From the NCBI RefSeq assembly GCF_900200035.1, contig NZ_FZTC01000017.1, forward strand, positions 124,001-188,000: DNA of 64,000 bases, read 5' to 3'. This document shows positions 9,708-18,591 of this stretch, piece after piece. Numbering within the stretch: the first letter of the stretch is position 1; every line of letters starts with the position of its first letter. Below the pieces are notes generated by a model. That model was not told the DNA's origin, searched no databases, and saw nothing but the letters and a program-made list of their open reading frames with translations. Position numbers and translations under genes: made by a program. Source of the stretch: Klebsiella grimontii (GTDB lineage: Bacteria; Pseudomonadota; Gammaproteobacteria; Enterobacterales; Enterobacteriaceae).

Positions 9708-10504
9708 AGGTTCTCCTGGGGGACGGGCAGCATCGCGGCAAGCCCGTCGCATAAAATAGGGTTAAAGGCGGCGGTATCGGTGACGTTGCAGGCGTGGCCG
9801 CCCCAGGCCATTTCCGCCAGCTGGCTGCCGGGGATTGCCGCCTGCAGCACCCGGGAGCAGGAGGCCGGGACCAGCAGATCGTCAGCGGCGCTGATGATCA
9901 GCGTCGGACAGGTTATCGCTGCCGCCCGGCGTGAAAAGTCGGCCTGCTTGAGGGCGTTCAGCCTTTTCAATAGATTCTCTTTGCCCTGGAAATGACTGAT
10001 GGCGAGCGCGTCTTCGGCCTCCAGCCGCGGCAGGCGCGAGGCCATCCACTCCGCCGGGTAGAGGAACAGCGGCTGCGCCTCCACCCATGCCTGCGCGCCG
10101 CCCGCGTGCAGCAGGCGTTCGCGCACCAGGAAGCAGCGGCGGGTATGCGGGGAGAGCGTCAGCCAGCCGTTTACCAGCACCAGGGCGCTTACCGCTGCGG
10201 GATAATCCAGCGCCAGCTGTAGGCCAATCAGCGCGCCCAGGGCGTGGCCGACCAGCGCAAAACGCTCAATCCCTGCCGCCTGCAGCGCCGCGTAAAGCTC
10301 CTGCGCCATGGCGGCCATGCTGTAGCCTGTCGGCAGCGGGCCGCCGTTTTCGCCGGTGCCGTTATGGTCATAGCTCACCAGCTGATAGTGCGGTTCGAGC
10401 GCCGCCCGCTGCGGTAGCCAGTAGCCGCCCGCGCCGCCGAGCCCGGCGCTCAGAACCACCGCCGGCGCGCCCGGATAAGGCGCCGGGGAGATGTTCAGCT
10501 TCAT
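9704..10504 (-). CDS. rutD: Putative aminoacrylate hydrolase RutD
   Basis: RutD is an alpha/beta-hydrolase that accelerates breakdown of aminoacrylate to malonic semialdehyde and ammonium in the cytoplasm. The 266 residues match E. coli RutD. The oxyanion region is [11 protein letters not shown] near residue 20, and the nucleophile elbow reads GHALG rather than GxSxG, so the usual catalytic serine is absent, as I recall for E. coli RutD. Two adjacent ATGs (10507 and 10504) overlap the rutC stop; 10504 gives the MKL start found in E. coli. The open frame further upstream has no ribosome-binding site. Confidence 0.93.
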   Translation of the reverse strand: MKLNISPAPYPGAPAVVLSAGLGGAGGYWLPQRAALEPHYQLVSYDHNGTGENGGPLPTGYSMAAMAQELYAALQAAGIERFALVGHALGALIGLQLALDYPAAVSALVLVNGWLTLSPHTRRCFLVRERLLHAGGAQAWVEAQPLFLYPAEWMASRLPRLEAEDALAISHFQGKENLLKRLNALKQADFSRRAAAITCPTLIISAADDLLVPASCSRVLQAAIPGSQLAEMAWGGHACNVTDTAAFNPILCDGLAAMLPVPQENL

Positions 10505-10896
10505 CATGCCGGTTTCCCGATATGGGCGACGGTGGCGATCTCCACCAGCGCATCGGGCTTCACCAGCCCGCACTGTATGCAGAAACGCGCCGGTTTGTCG
10601 CCGGGGAAGAACTCCGCGTAGACCTCATTAATCGCGGCGTAGTTTTTCCAGTCGGTGATAAAAATGCTGTTGAAGGTCACATCCTCCATACTGCCCCCCG
10701 CCGTCTCGATAACGCTCTTGATGGTTTCCAGCACGTGGCGGGTTTGCGCCTTTGGGTCGCCGATATACACCACGTTGTTTTGCTTATCGAACGGCAGGGT
10801 GCCGGAGACGTAAACCACGCCATCGGCCAGCGTACCGGGGACAAACGGCGCGATAGGCGTGGTGGTGCCTGGCGGAATAATCACCTGTTTAGGCAT
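10504..10896 (-). CDS. rutC: RidA-family aminoacrylate peracid reductase/deaminase RutC
   Basis: RutC belongs to the YjgF/YER057c/UK114 (RidA) family. It acts on 3-aminoacrylate, or its peracid in the original model, during uracil breakdown. The 130 residues carry the family pattern [19 protein letters not shown] near the N-terminus and the ligand-binding end [18 protein letters not shown] with the conserved Arg and Cys. The reading frame extends upstream inside rutB, but the ATG at 10896, preceded by AGGAGAAACGTT, gives the E. coli start. It overlaps rutB by 8 bp. Confidence 0.95.
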   Translation of the reverse strand: MPKQVIIPPGTTTPIAPFVPGTLADGVVYVSGTLPFDKQNNVVYIGDPKAQTRHVLETIKSVIETAGGSMEDVTFNSIFITDWKNYAAINEVYAEFFPGDKPARFCIQCGLVKPDALVEIATVAHIGKPA

Positions 10897-11599
10897 AACG
10901 TTTCTCCTCGGTAAAGGCGTGCGGCGCGGCGGGCTCAAGGGCGGTACAGAAGCTGGCGACATCGCTGACCCAGCCAAAGAAGGTTTCAATATTGAACAGC
11001 GCCGCCTGCTGGGCAAACGCCGGACCGGCCTGATGGGTGGCGTCCTCCAGTACGATGCCGAAATATTCGAGGAAGAAGCCGTCGCGCAGGGTTGATTCCA
11101 CGCAGACGTTGGTGGCGATACCGGTAAACACCAGATGGCGGATGCCGCGGCTGCGCAGGATGCTGTCGAGCGCGGTGTTAAAGAAGCCGCTGTAACGCGG
11201 TTTTGGCAACACGATATCGCCGGGCAGCGGTTTCAGCTGATCGACCAGCTGGTAGTCCCAGCCGCCTTTCGCCAGCAGCTTGCCCTGCAGCTCCGGGTTC
11301 TTACGCATGGTTTTCAGCGCGTTGGATTTATGAAAATTCGGCGAGCCGGGGCCGCCTGCTTCTACGTACTGGTCGTCCCAGCCGTTCTGGAACCAGATAA
11401 TCAGCATCCCGGCGGCGCGCGCGGCGGCCACGGCGAGGTTGATATTGTCGATAACCGGTCGGGTGGCGGAAACGTCAAATCCGGCGAGGTCGAGATAGCC
11501 GCCCTGGCTGGCGTAGGCGTTCTGCATATCGACGACGATCAGCGCGCTCTGCTGCGGCGCGAAGGTCAGGGATTCCGGGCGAGCGGGTAGGGTAATCAT
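10889..11599 (-). CDS. rutB: Ureidoacrylate amidohydrolase RutB
   Basis: RutB hydrolyses the ureidoacrylate (or peracid) formed by RutA, releasing carbamate, which yields ammonium and CO2. The 236-residue isochorismatase-fold enzyme carries the catalytic triad in family position: D24 (VVDMQN), K133 (LPKPRY) and C166 (TNVCVES). Its start codon overlaps the rutA stop as TGATG and its end overlaps rutC, so the first genes of the operon are tightly coupled. Confidence 0.96.
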   Translation of the reverse strand: MITLPARPESLTFAPQQSALIVVDMQNAYASQGGYLDLAGFDVSATRPVIDNINLAVAAARAAGMLIIWFQNGWDDQYVEAGGPGSPNFHKSNALKTMRKNPELQGKLLAKGGWDYQLVDQLKPLPGDIVLPKPRYSGFFNTALDSILRSRGIRHLVFTGIATNVCVESTLRDGFFLEYFGIVLEDATHQAGPAFAQQAALFNIETFFGWVSDVASFCTALEPAAPHAFTEEKRYA

Positions 11600-12690
11600 C
11601 AGGCAACCTCTTGAGTCATGGTGGCGATATGGTCGCGGCAGCGCATCAGCGGCTGAATACGCTGACCAAAGGCTTCGATTCCGATCAGGAAATCATCAAA
11701 CGTCAGCAGCACGCCGTCGGTGCCGGGAACCGCCGCCACTTCGTCGAGCATGCGGGCGACGCTGGCGTAAGAGCCGACAAGGGTACCCATATTGATGTTG
11801 ACAGCCGAGGTGGGGTCGGCCATCTGGCGCACGTTGGTATCGCTGCCGGAGCGGGTGTCTTTCTGGCTCTGTTCGGTAAGCCACGCCAGCGCCTCGTCAT
11901 CGGCGCCGGCTTTGTAATGTTCCCATTTGGCGCGGGCCGCCTCGTCGGTCTCGTCGGCGATCACCATAAACAGGACGTAGGAGCCGACGTCGCGGCCGGT
12001 TTTTTCCGCCGCCTGCATCATGCGCGCGGCGGTGGGGGCGAAGGCGGCAGGGGTATTGACCCCTTTGCCGAAGCAGAAGTTGTAGTCCGCGTGCTGGGCG
12101 GAGAACGCCATACCGGCGTCGCTTTGCCCGGCGCAGATCACTTTCATCGGCTGCGACGGCTGCGGGCTGACGCGACAGTCGTTCATGGTGAAGTAGTCGC
12201 CTTTAAAGTCGCTGCGTCCGGTTCCCCACAGGTCGCGCAGCACCTGGACATATTCGGTGAGATAGTCGTAGCGGCTGGCGAAGTAGTCGTCGCCCGGCCA
12301 CATGCCCATCTGCTCGTATTCCGGTTTTTGCCAACCGGTCACCAGATTGACGCCAAAGCGGCCGCCGGAAATGGAGTCGATGGTCGAGGCCATGCGGGCG
12401 ACGATCGCCGGGGGCAGCGTCAGCGTAGCGGCGGTGGCGTAGATCTGAATGCGCGAAGTGACGGCCGCCAGTCCGGCCATCAGGGTGAAGGACTCCAGAT
12501 TATGATCCCAGAATTCGGTCTTGCCGCCGAAGCCGCGCAGTTTAATCATCGACAGCGCGAAATCGAAGCCGTAGTGTTCGGCTTTTTGCACGATGGCCTT
12601 ATTCAGCTCAAACGTTGGCATGTACTGGGGAGCATGGGTGGAAATCAGCCAGCCGTTATTACCAATCGGAACGAAGACACCAATTTTCAT
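11599..12690 (-). CDS. rutA: Pyrimidine monooxygenase RutA
   Basis: RutA is the FMN-dependent luciferase-family monooxygenase that opens the uracil ring between N3 and C4, committing uracil or thymine to use as nitrogen source. The 363-residue TIM-barrel protein aligns almost residue for residue with E. coli RutA (for example [18 protein letters not shown] in the middle). The start at 12690 is chosen because GAGGTAGGT precedes it; the frame is open further upstream. It heads the operon behind a readable sigma-54 promoter and is divergent from rutR. Confidence 0.96.
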   Translation of the reverse strand: MKIGVFVPIGNNGWLISTHAPQYMPTFELNKAIVQKAEHYGFDFALSMIKLRGFGGKTEFWDHNLESFTLMAGLAAVTSRIQIYATAATLTLPPAIVARMASTIDSISGGRFGVNLVTGWQKPEYEQMGMWPGDDYFASRYDYLTEYVQVLRDLWGTGRSDFKGDYFTMNDCRVSPQPSQPMKVICAGQSDAGMAFSAQHADYNFCFGKGVNTPAAFAPTAARMMQAAEKTGRDVGSYVLFMVIADETDEAARAKWEHYKAGADDEALAWLTEQSQKDTRSGSDTNVRQMADPTSAVNINMGTLVGSYASVARMLDEVAAVPGTDGVLLTFDDFLIGIEAFGQRIQPLMRCRDHIATMTQEVA

Positions 12691-12774
12691 ACCTACCTCT
12701 CTGCATGTCGTTGAACAAGAAGGCGCGCGGCGCTGCATCCTGCATCTCCCTCAATCACCTCGCCTGAAAGATAA

Positions 12775-12790
12775 AGCAAAGGCGATGCCA
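12775..12790 (-). promoter_or_regulatory. Sigma-54 promoter for rutABCDEFG
   Basis: Read on the minus strand, TGGCATCGCCTTTGCT matches TGGCACG-N4-TTGCW at all but two positions and keeps the invariant GG (-24) and GC (-12) at correct spacing. It predicts a start site near 12764 and a leader of about 74 nt to rutA. This fits NtrC-dependent nitrogen control. Confidence 0.75.
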
Positions 12791-12855
12791 GTTTTACAAA
12801 GGTTAATGTTATTAGGGTGTTACTGGATGGTTGCCGAAAATAGCAGCAATAAATG

Positions 12856-12871
12856 TGGACTGAATGGTCAA
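12856..12871. promoter_or_regulatory. Candidate RutR operator
   Basis: TGGACTGAATGGTCAA matches the RutR consensus TTGACCA-N2-TGGTCAA with a perfect right half and 4 of 7 in the left half. It lies in the rutA/rutR divergent region and overlaps the proximal NtrC-like site at 12865-12881, so RutR binding could compete with the activator. Confidence 0.5.
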
Positions 12872-12915
12872 AATCGGTGCACGAAAAAACCGCAGTCGTG
12901 CGCAATCAGGGTGCA
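12865..12915. promoter_or_regulatory. Two candidate NtrC enhancer sites
   Basis: Against the NtrC consensus TGCACC-N5-GGTGCA, TGCGCAATCAGGGTGCA at 12899-12915 has one perfect and one 4/6 half, and the 17-mer at 12865-12881 has one perfect and one 3/6 half. They are 34 bp apart (about three helical turns), centred near -109 and -143 from the predicted sigma-54 start site. Confidence 0.5.
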
Positions 12916-12976
12916 GAGAGTCGTGTCGGCGCTGGGCTTTTGCTATGCTGATGGCGTGAAAAGAAGGAGATGATGA

Positions 12977-13615
12977 ATGGCACAGGGCAGCGTGAAAAAG
13001 ATCGGCAAACGTTCACTGGCGGTGAGCGCGAAAAAAGAGGCGATCCTGGCCGCCGCGCTGGACGCGTTCTCGCAGTTTGGTATCCACGGTACGCGGCTTG
13101 AGCAGGTCGCCGAGCTGGCCGGGGTATCAAAAACGAACCTGCTCTACTACTACCCGTCGAAAGAGGCGCTGTATATTGCCGTGCTGCAGCAGATTCTGGC
13201 TATCTGGCTGGCGCCGCTGAAGGCCTTTCGCGAAGATATCAGCCCGCTGGTGGCTATCGGCGAATATATTCGCCTCAAGCTGGAGGTGTCCCGCGATCAC
13301 CCGCAGGCGTCAAGGCTGTTCTGCCTGGAGATGCTGCAGGGCGCACCGCTGCTGATGGGTGAACTGACCGGCGATCTGAAAGCGCTGGTGGATGAAAAGT
13401 CGGCGATTATTTCCGGCTGGGTCGAGAGCGGCAGGCTGGCGCCGGTTGACCCGCAGCATCTGATCTTTATGATCTGGGCGACCACACAGCATTACGCCGA
13501 TTTCGCCACTCAGGTTGAGGCGGTAACCGGCGCGACGCTGCGCGATGAGGCGTTTTTTCAGCAAACCGTCGATAACGTCCAGCGGATGATTATTGAAGGG
13601 ATCCGCGTGCGTTAA
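12977..13615 (+). CDS. rutR: Uracil-responsive TetR-family regulator RutR
   Basis: RutR is the uracil/thymine-sensing TetR-family dimer that represses rutA and controls pyrimidine and purine genes. The 212 residues match E. coli RutR. The helix-turn-helix is at about 37-60 (THGTRLEQVAELAGVSKTNL region), followed by a helical ligand and dimer domain. It is divergent from rutA. An extended -10 (TG at 12941, TATGCT at 12944-12949) and AAGGAG before the ATG give a plausible promoter and ribosome-binding site. Its stop overlaps the 3' end of the opposing gene by 4 bp. Confidence 0.95.
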   Translation: MAQGSVKKIGKRSLAVSAKKEAILAAALDAFSQFGIHGTRLEQVAELAGVSKTNLLYYYPSKEALYIAVLQQILAIWLAPLKAFREDISPLVAIGEYIRLKLEVSRDHPQASRLFCLEMLQGAPLLMGELTGDLKALVDEKSAIISGWVESGRLAPVDPQHLIFMIWATTQHYADFATQVEAVTGATLRDEAFFQQTVDNVQRMIIEGIRVR

Positions 13616-14007
13616 TTGGCGGGCGGCAGCGGGCAGCTCTGATCGCCATCCTCGCACTGCAGCAGCGAGGCGAGGAACGACTCGCGCTCGACGGTTTTAT
13701 CGGACATGCACTGGTTGATCAGCATCGGCTGTACGCTGCCGCCCTCAGCGCCGGAGGCGAGGAACTGACAGTCGGCGTCGCGCAGGGCAATCCACGACAG
13801 CTGCGCTTTTTTCAGCAATTCCTGCTGCTTGCCGGAGGCGCGCTTCAGCGCTTCCTGATACGTTTCATTTAATTTTTTGTCGTCAGCCTGGTACTGCTCG
13901 GCGGTGCACTGGTTCATTTCCGTTTGATTGCTGGCGTTGCTGCATTCGTCCGCCAGCGCATGGGTGCTTGCCAGCAGCGCGGCAAAAGCGAGTAAAGTGC
14001 GTTTCAT
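13612..14007 (-). CDS. Periplasmic LprI-N (DUF1311) domain protein
   Basis: The 131-residue protein has a signal peptide cut after ALA (about residue 19) and a mature domain with the DUF1311/LprI pattern: DDKKLNETYQEAL, WIALRDADC, and several cysteines (in DECSN, NQCTA, ADCQF, NQCMS, LQCED and SCPLP). The family includes the mycobacterial lysozyme inhibitor LprI, but many members have no known role, so lysozyme inhibition is only a possibility. It is convergent with rutR, overlapping by 4 bp. I do not know an E. coli gene name for it. Confidence 0.75.
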   Translation of the reverse strand: MKRTLLAFAALLASTHALADECSNASNQTEMNQCTAEQYQADDKKLNETYQEALKRASGKQQELLKKAQLSWIALRDADCQFLASGAEGGSVQPMLINQCMSDKTVERESFLASLLQCEDGDQSCPLPPAN

Positions 14008-14021
14008 TGGTCAACTCCCAT

Positions 14022-14045
14022 AAAAAAAAGCTCCCGTCCGGGAGC
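14022..14045 (-). terminator. Terminator downstream of putA (minus strand)
   Basis: On the minus strand, GCTCCC-GGAC-GGGAGC is followed by eight T residues. It lies about 160 bp beyond the putA stop and just upstream of the LprI-like gene, insulating that gene from putA transcription. Confidence 0.8.
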
Positions 14046-14100
14046 CTTAATTAACCACAGCCTGCGCCTGGTGTCATTAGCTGACGTTGTGCCGTCCGTT

Positions 14101-14197
14101 TTCCCGGGGGCGGCGCAGAGCGCCTTGCCCGGGCTACGGGTACGCGCGGCCTGCGTTTGGGTAGCCCGGGTAAGGCGTTAGCCGCGACCCGGGGGGC
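14101..14197. repeat. REP palindrome pair downstream of putA
   Basis: Two REP units (TTCCCGGGGGCGGCGC...GCCCGGGCTAC and GTAGCCCGGGTAAGGC...CCCGGGGGGC) in opposite orientation fill the space between the putA stop and its terminator. Confidence 0.75.
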
Positions 14198-14201
14198 GGT
14201 C

Positions 14202-17200
14202 TTAGCCAATCGTCATCAGGCTGGCGTTGCCGCCGGCCGCGGCGGTATTGACGCTGAGCGAACGTTCAATATAGAGGCGCTCCAGCAGCAGATTGCTCTC
14301 GCCGCGGGCGAAGCCCTGCACCGAAACGATCGCGCCATCGCGCGCCGCCACCTGTTCGCACAGCTCCCGCAGCTGATCGGAATCGCCGTGGTAGATAACC
14401 GCATCGAAAGGCTCGGTCGTCAGGGTTTCCGCTTTGGCGAAGTGGATCCGCTCGCTGACCTCGCGCGGCAGCTTTTTCGCCAGCTCGCGCTGCAGAGGGG
14501 CGTCCGGCCACAGCACTTCGCAGCCAACGGCGGTCACGCCCGCCAGCTGGGTGAGCGCGTCCTGCTCGTTATCGGCCACGCACAGCACCCGGTCGCGCGG
14601 CATAAAGGTCAGGGTGTTGCGCTCGCCGGTTGGCCCGGGCAGCAGACGCTGGGTTCCGGCCTGTGCCTGCTCGCAGAACTGCTGGCACAGGGCCTGCAGT
14701 TCCGGGCGATCCGCCGCCCACTGCTGTAAAGCGACCAGCGGTTTTTCCAGTAGCGTCTTCAGCTGCGCGTCCAGCGGGTACTCCGCGTCCTGACGGGCGA
14801 GGGTGATCCCGACGGCGTTCTGCGGGCGGCTGGAAAGCAGTCGGTACAGATACAACGGGCCGCCGGCTTTTGGACCGGTACCCGACAGGCCCTCGCCGCC
14901 GAACGGCTGCACGCCGACCACGGCGCCGACCATATTGCGGTTGACGTACAGGTTGCCGACGTTGGCGCTGCCGGTGACCTGAGCGATGGTTTCGTCAATA
15001 CGGGTATGTACGCCGAGGGTCAGGCCGTAGCCGGAGGCGTTGATCTGTTCGACCAGCCCCTCCAGCTCGTTGCGGTTATAGCGCACCACGTGCAGCACCG
15101 GGCCGAAGACCTCTTTTTTCAGCTCGTCGAAGCTGTCGAGCTCAATGAGCGTTGGCGGAACGAAAGTACCGCTGGCCCACTCGCGGGAATCTTCGCCGTT
15201 TTCGCGCACCGCCTGGAAGACTTTGCGCCCTTTGGCGCGCAGCGTCTGGATGTGGCGCTCGATATTCTCTTTGGCTTCGGCGTCAATCACCGGCCCGATA
15301 TCGGTGGTCAGACGCCCCGGGTTGCCCATCCGGCACTCGGCCATCGCGCCGCGCAACATGGTCAGCGTATGGTCGGCGATATCATCCTGCAGGCAGAGTA
15401 CGCGCAGGGCGGAGCAACGCTGTCCGGCGCTGTCGAACGCCGAGGCGAGAACGTCGATCACCACCTGTTCGGTTAATGCTGAAGAGTCAACGATCATCGC
15501 GTTCATGCCGCCAGTTTCGGCGATCAGCGGCGTCGGGCGGCCCTGAGCGTCCAGGCGGCTGGCGATATTGCGCTGCAATAGGGTGGCGACTTCGGTTGAG
15601 CCGGTGAACATCACGCCGCGTACGCGCTCGTCGGAAGTCAGCGCGGCGCCGACGGTTTCCCCGCGGCCCGGCAGCAGTTGAATAACGCCCGGCGGCACGC
15701 CCGCTTCCAGCAGGATCGCCACGCCCTGAGCGGCGATCAGCGGCGTCTGCTCGGCCGGTTTTGCCAGCACGGTATTGCCTGCCGCCAGCGCGGCGGCAAT
15801 TTGTCCGCTAAAGATCGCCAGCGGGAAGTTCCACGGGCTGATACAGACGACCGGGCCCAGCGGGCGATGGGTTTCGTTGTCAAAATCGTTGCGCACCTGG
15901 CCGGCATAATAGTGGAGGAAATCCACCGCTTCGCGCACTTCGGCAATCGCGTTGCTGAAGGTTTTCCCCGCTTCGCGTACCAGGATGCCCATCAGGGTCG
16001 GCATCTGGCCTTCCATCAGCACCGCGGCGCGTTCGAGGATCGCTGCGCGCTCCTGCGGCGGGGTGGCGAACCAGATTGGCGCGTTGTTAACCGCGCTGGT
16101 CAGCGCCTGCTGAACTTCGTCATCGCTGGCTTCGCGCACGTAGCCGACGATATCTTTTGGCTCCGCCGGGTTGATGACTGGCTGCATTTCGCCTTCGGCC
16201 ACCGGGTGCTCCAGCATCGGCAGCGCCTGCCATTTGTGCAGCGCGCTGTTTAATAACGAGGAGGAGAGGGAGGCCAGACGATGCTCATTGGCCAGATCCA
16301 GGCCAGCTGAGTTACTGCGCCCCTTGCCGTAGAGATCGCGCGGCAGCGGGATTTTCGGGTGTGGCAGGCCCACCTGACCTTCCTGCTGGGCCAGTTTTTC
16401 CACCGCGGCGACCGGGTCGGCAACCAGCTCGTCCAGCGGCAGGGTGCTGTCGGCGATCCGGTTAACAAACGAGGTGTTGGCGCCATTCTCCAGCAGACGG
16501 CGCACCAGATACGCCAGCAGCGTTTCGTGGGTGCCAACCGGCGCGTAAATACGGCACGGGCGGTTCAGTTTGCCATCGGCGACCTTACCGGTGACCTGCT
16601 CGTACAGCGGCTCGCCCATGCCGTGCAGGCACTGGAATTCGTACTGTCCAGGGTAGTAGTTCTGCCCGGCCAGCTGATAAATCGCCGCCAGGGTGTGGGC
16701 GTTATGGGTCGCGAACTGCGGGTAGATCAGGTTCGGCACCGCCAGCAGCTTTTTCGCGCAGGCCAGATAGGAGACGTCGGTGTAGACCTTGCGGGTATAG
16801 ACCGGATAGCCTTCGAGGCCATCCATCTGCGCGCGTTTGATTTCGCTGTCCCAGTAGGCGCCTTTTACCAGACGAATCATCAGGCGACGGCGGCTGCGGG
16901 TGGCGAGGTCGATCAGGTAGTCAATCACGAACGGGCAGCGTTTCTGGTAGGCCTGAATGACAAAGCCAATCCCGTTCCAGCCCGCCAGCTCCGGCTCAAA
17001 GCAGAGTTTTTCCAGCAGATCGAGAGAGATCTCCAGCCGATCGGCCTCTTCGGCGTCAATGTTGATGCCGATATCGTACTGGCGCGCCAGCAGGGTCAGC
17101 GACTTGAGGCGCGGGTAAAGCTCTTCCATCGCGCGGTCGTACTGGGCGCGGCTGTAGCGCGGGTGCAGCGCGGAGAGCTTAATCGAAATGCCCGGTCCTT

Positions 17201-18164
17201 CATAAATGCCCCGTCCGTTGGAGGCTTTGCCGATGGCGTGGATCGCCTGCTGGTAGGAGACCATATAGGCCTGGGCATCGTCGGCGGTCAGCGCCGCTTC
17301 GCCGAGCATATCGTAGGAGTAGCGGAAGCCTTTGTCTTCCAGCTTGCGGGCGTTGGCCAGCGCTTCGGCGATGGTTTCGCCGGTGACGAACTGCTCGCCC
17401 ATCAGGCGCATCGCCATATCGACGCCTTTACGAATCAGCGGCTCGCCGCTCTTGCCGATAATGCGGTTCAGCGAACGCGACAGGCTGGTTTCGTTATGGG
17501 TCGAGACCAGCTTGCCGGTAAACAGCAGCCCCCAGGTGGCGGCGTTGACGAACAGCGACGGGCTGCGGCCGATATGCGACTGCCAGTTGCCGTTGCTGAT
17601 TTTGTCGCGGATCAGGGCGTCGCGGGTGGCTTTGTCCGGAATGCGCAGCAGCGCTTCCGCCAGGCACATCAGCGCCACGCCCTCCTGTGAGGAGAGCGAG
17701 AACTCCTGCAGCAGGCTTTGCACCATTCCGGCGCGGCCGCTGGCGGTTTTCTGATTGCGCAGCTTTTCCGCCAGCTGATACGCGAGCTTGTGCGCCTGTT
17801 CGCCGAGAGTCTGCGGCAGGCGAGCCTGCTCCAGCAGCATCGGTACGGCGTCGGTTTCGGCCCAGCGCCAGGCGGCGGTGATCGACGCGCGGGAAACGGA
17901 CTGCGGCAGGATCTGCTCGGCGAAATCGAGGAAGGGCTGATAAGGTTCGTCAGCCGGGTTACCGGCCTCATCGCTTTCGTTGGCCGCGCCGGACAGCAGC
18001 GCCGGCAGCTCCGGCAGCGTCTCGTCGTTTTCCAGCTTTTCCAGATAGTTGAAAATGGCCTGTTTAATCAGCCAGTGCGGCGTGCGGTCAATACGGCTCG
18101 CCGCGGATTTAATACGTTCACGCGTCGCGTCGTCAAGTTTTACACCCATGGTGGTGGTGCCCAT
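14202..18164 (-). CDS. putA: Bifunctional proline dehydrogenase / P5C dehydrogenase and repressor PutA
   Basis: PutA oxidises proline to glutamate in two steps at the membrane and, when proline is scarce, represses the put genes. The 1320 residues equal E. coli PutA. An N-terminal ribbon-helix-helix DNA-binding domain (about 1-47, GTTTMGVKLDDATRERIKSA) is followed by the FAD proline dehydrogenase barrel (about 230-560) and the NAD-dependent aldehyde dehydrogenase domain (about 640-1130) with ETGGMNAM and the catalytic Cys in SAGQRCSAL. The start at 18164 has AGGAG 8 nt upstream. It is divergent from putP with shared operators. Confidence 0.97.
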   Translation of the reverse strand: MGTTTMGVKLDDATRERIKSAASRIDRTPHWLIKQAIFNYLEKLENDETLPELPALLSGAANESDEAGNPADEPYQPFLDFAEQILPQSVSRASITAAWRWAETDAVPMLLEQARLPQTLGEQAHKLAYQLAEKLRNQKTASGRAGMVQSLLQEFSLSSQEGVALMCLAEALLRIPDKATRDALIRDKISNGNWQSHIGRSPSLFVNAATWGLLFTGKLVSTHNETSLSRSLNRIIGKSGEPLIRKGVDMAMRLMGEQFVTGETIAEALANARKLEDKGFRYSYDMLGEAALTADDAQAYMVSYQQAIHAIGKASNGRGIYEGPGISIKLSALHPRYSRAQYDRAMEELYPRLKSLTLLARQYDIGINIDAEEADRLEISLDLLEKLCFEPELAGWNGIGFVIQAYQKRCPFVIDYLIDLATRSRRRLMIRLVKGAYWDSEIKRAQMDGLEGYPVYTRKVYTDVSYLACAKKLLAVPNLIYPQFATHNAHTLAAIYQLAGQNYYPGQYEFQCLHGMGEPLYEQVTGKVADGKLNRPCRIYAPVGTHETLLAYLVRRLLENGANTSFVNRIADSTLPLDELVADPVAAVEKLAQQEGQVGLPHPKIPLPRDLYGKGRSNSAGLDLANEHRLASLSSSLLNSALHKWQALPMLEHPVAEGEMQPVINPAEPKDIVGYVREASDDEVQQALTSAVNNAPIWFATPPQERAAILERAAVLMEGQMPTLMGILVREAGKTFSNAIAEVREAVDFLHYYAGQVRNDFDNETHRPLGPVVCISPWNFPLAIFSGQIAAALAAGNTVLAKPAEQTPLIAAQGVAILLEAGVPPGVIQLLPGRGETVGAALTSDERVRGVMFTGSTEVATLLQRNIASRLDAQGRPTPLIAETGGMNAMIVDSSALTEQVVIDVLASAFDSAGQRCSALRVLCLQDDIADHTLTMLRGAMAECRMGNPGRLTTDIGPVIDAEAKENIERHIQTLRAKGRKVFQAVRENGEDSREWASGTFVPPTLIELDSFDELKKEVFGPVLHVVRYNRNELEGLVEQINASGYGLTLGVHTRIDETIAQVTGSANVGNLYVNRNMVGAVVGVQPFGGEGLSGTGPKAGGPLYLYRLLSSRPQNAVGITLARQDAEYPLDAQLKTLLEKPLVALQQWAADRPELQALCQQFCEQAQAGTQRLLPGPTGERNTLTFMPRDRVLCVADNEQDALTQLAGVTAVGCEVLWPDAPLQRELAKKLPREVSERIHFAKAETLTTEPFDAVIYHGDSDQLRELCEQVAARDGAIVSVQGFARGESNLLLERLYIERSLSVNTAAAGGNASLMTIG

Positions 18165-18206
18165 GTCAGGAACTCCTGTAATAGAACGTCTTCGTGCCAA
18201 GATGAG

Positions 18207-18405
18207 GTTGCGTAGAAATATCTACCATGTTGCAACTTTGTGCAACCTTGTTAATTGAGAATTGTGTGGCAGGTAGTAAAACGCCGGGATTGTTAAAAAT
18301 AATGACGAAAATAGCAGATATTTATCCCCTGTCTAATAAGGTATTTCTATGCGTCACTTAACACTTTTGCGTGGTGCAACCGCTAAAAACGTGAGAGAGT
18401 GCAAC
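18207..18405. promoter_or_regulatory. put control region with PutA operator repeats
   Basis: The 427-bp putA/putP divergent spacer (18165-18591) contains the PutA recognition hexamer GTTGCA in several copies: GTTGCAAC at 18229-18236 (palindromic), TGCAAC at 18241, 18375 and 18400, plus a near match GTTGCG at 18207. PutA is known to bind GTTGCA repeats in the E. coli put region, so the clusters next to each gene fit coordinate repression. A separate hairpin GCATTT-CGTGT-AAATGC lies near 18436. Confidence 0.75.
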
Positions 18406-18591
18406 CTATAACAAAATGAAGTTTGGTCCCGGAAGCATTTCGTGTAAATGCTGTGTTAAATCGTTTGTGAAAAAACAAAGCTTCCGTCAGGATACGGTCG
18501 CCCAATACAACCAATAGGCCATTGCCCCGTTCCGGTAGTGGATAAAACGACAAATTTGGACGCTGTCGACAAAAATTCTGGAGATTTTTAC

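Noticed and set aside
9704-10504. RutD lacking the catalytic Ser as a sign of pseudogenisation
   Set aside because: The GHALG elbow is also what I recall for functional E. coli RutD, and the rest of the protein is well conserved.
11611-12714. 367-codon frame antisense to rutA
   Set aside because: Shadow ORF; rutA on the other strand is conserved residue by residue.
16359-17690. 443-codon frame antisense to putA
   Set aside because: Shadow of the putA coding strand; composition is rich in Arg, Gln, His and Val without any recognisable fold.
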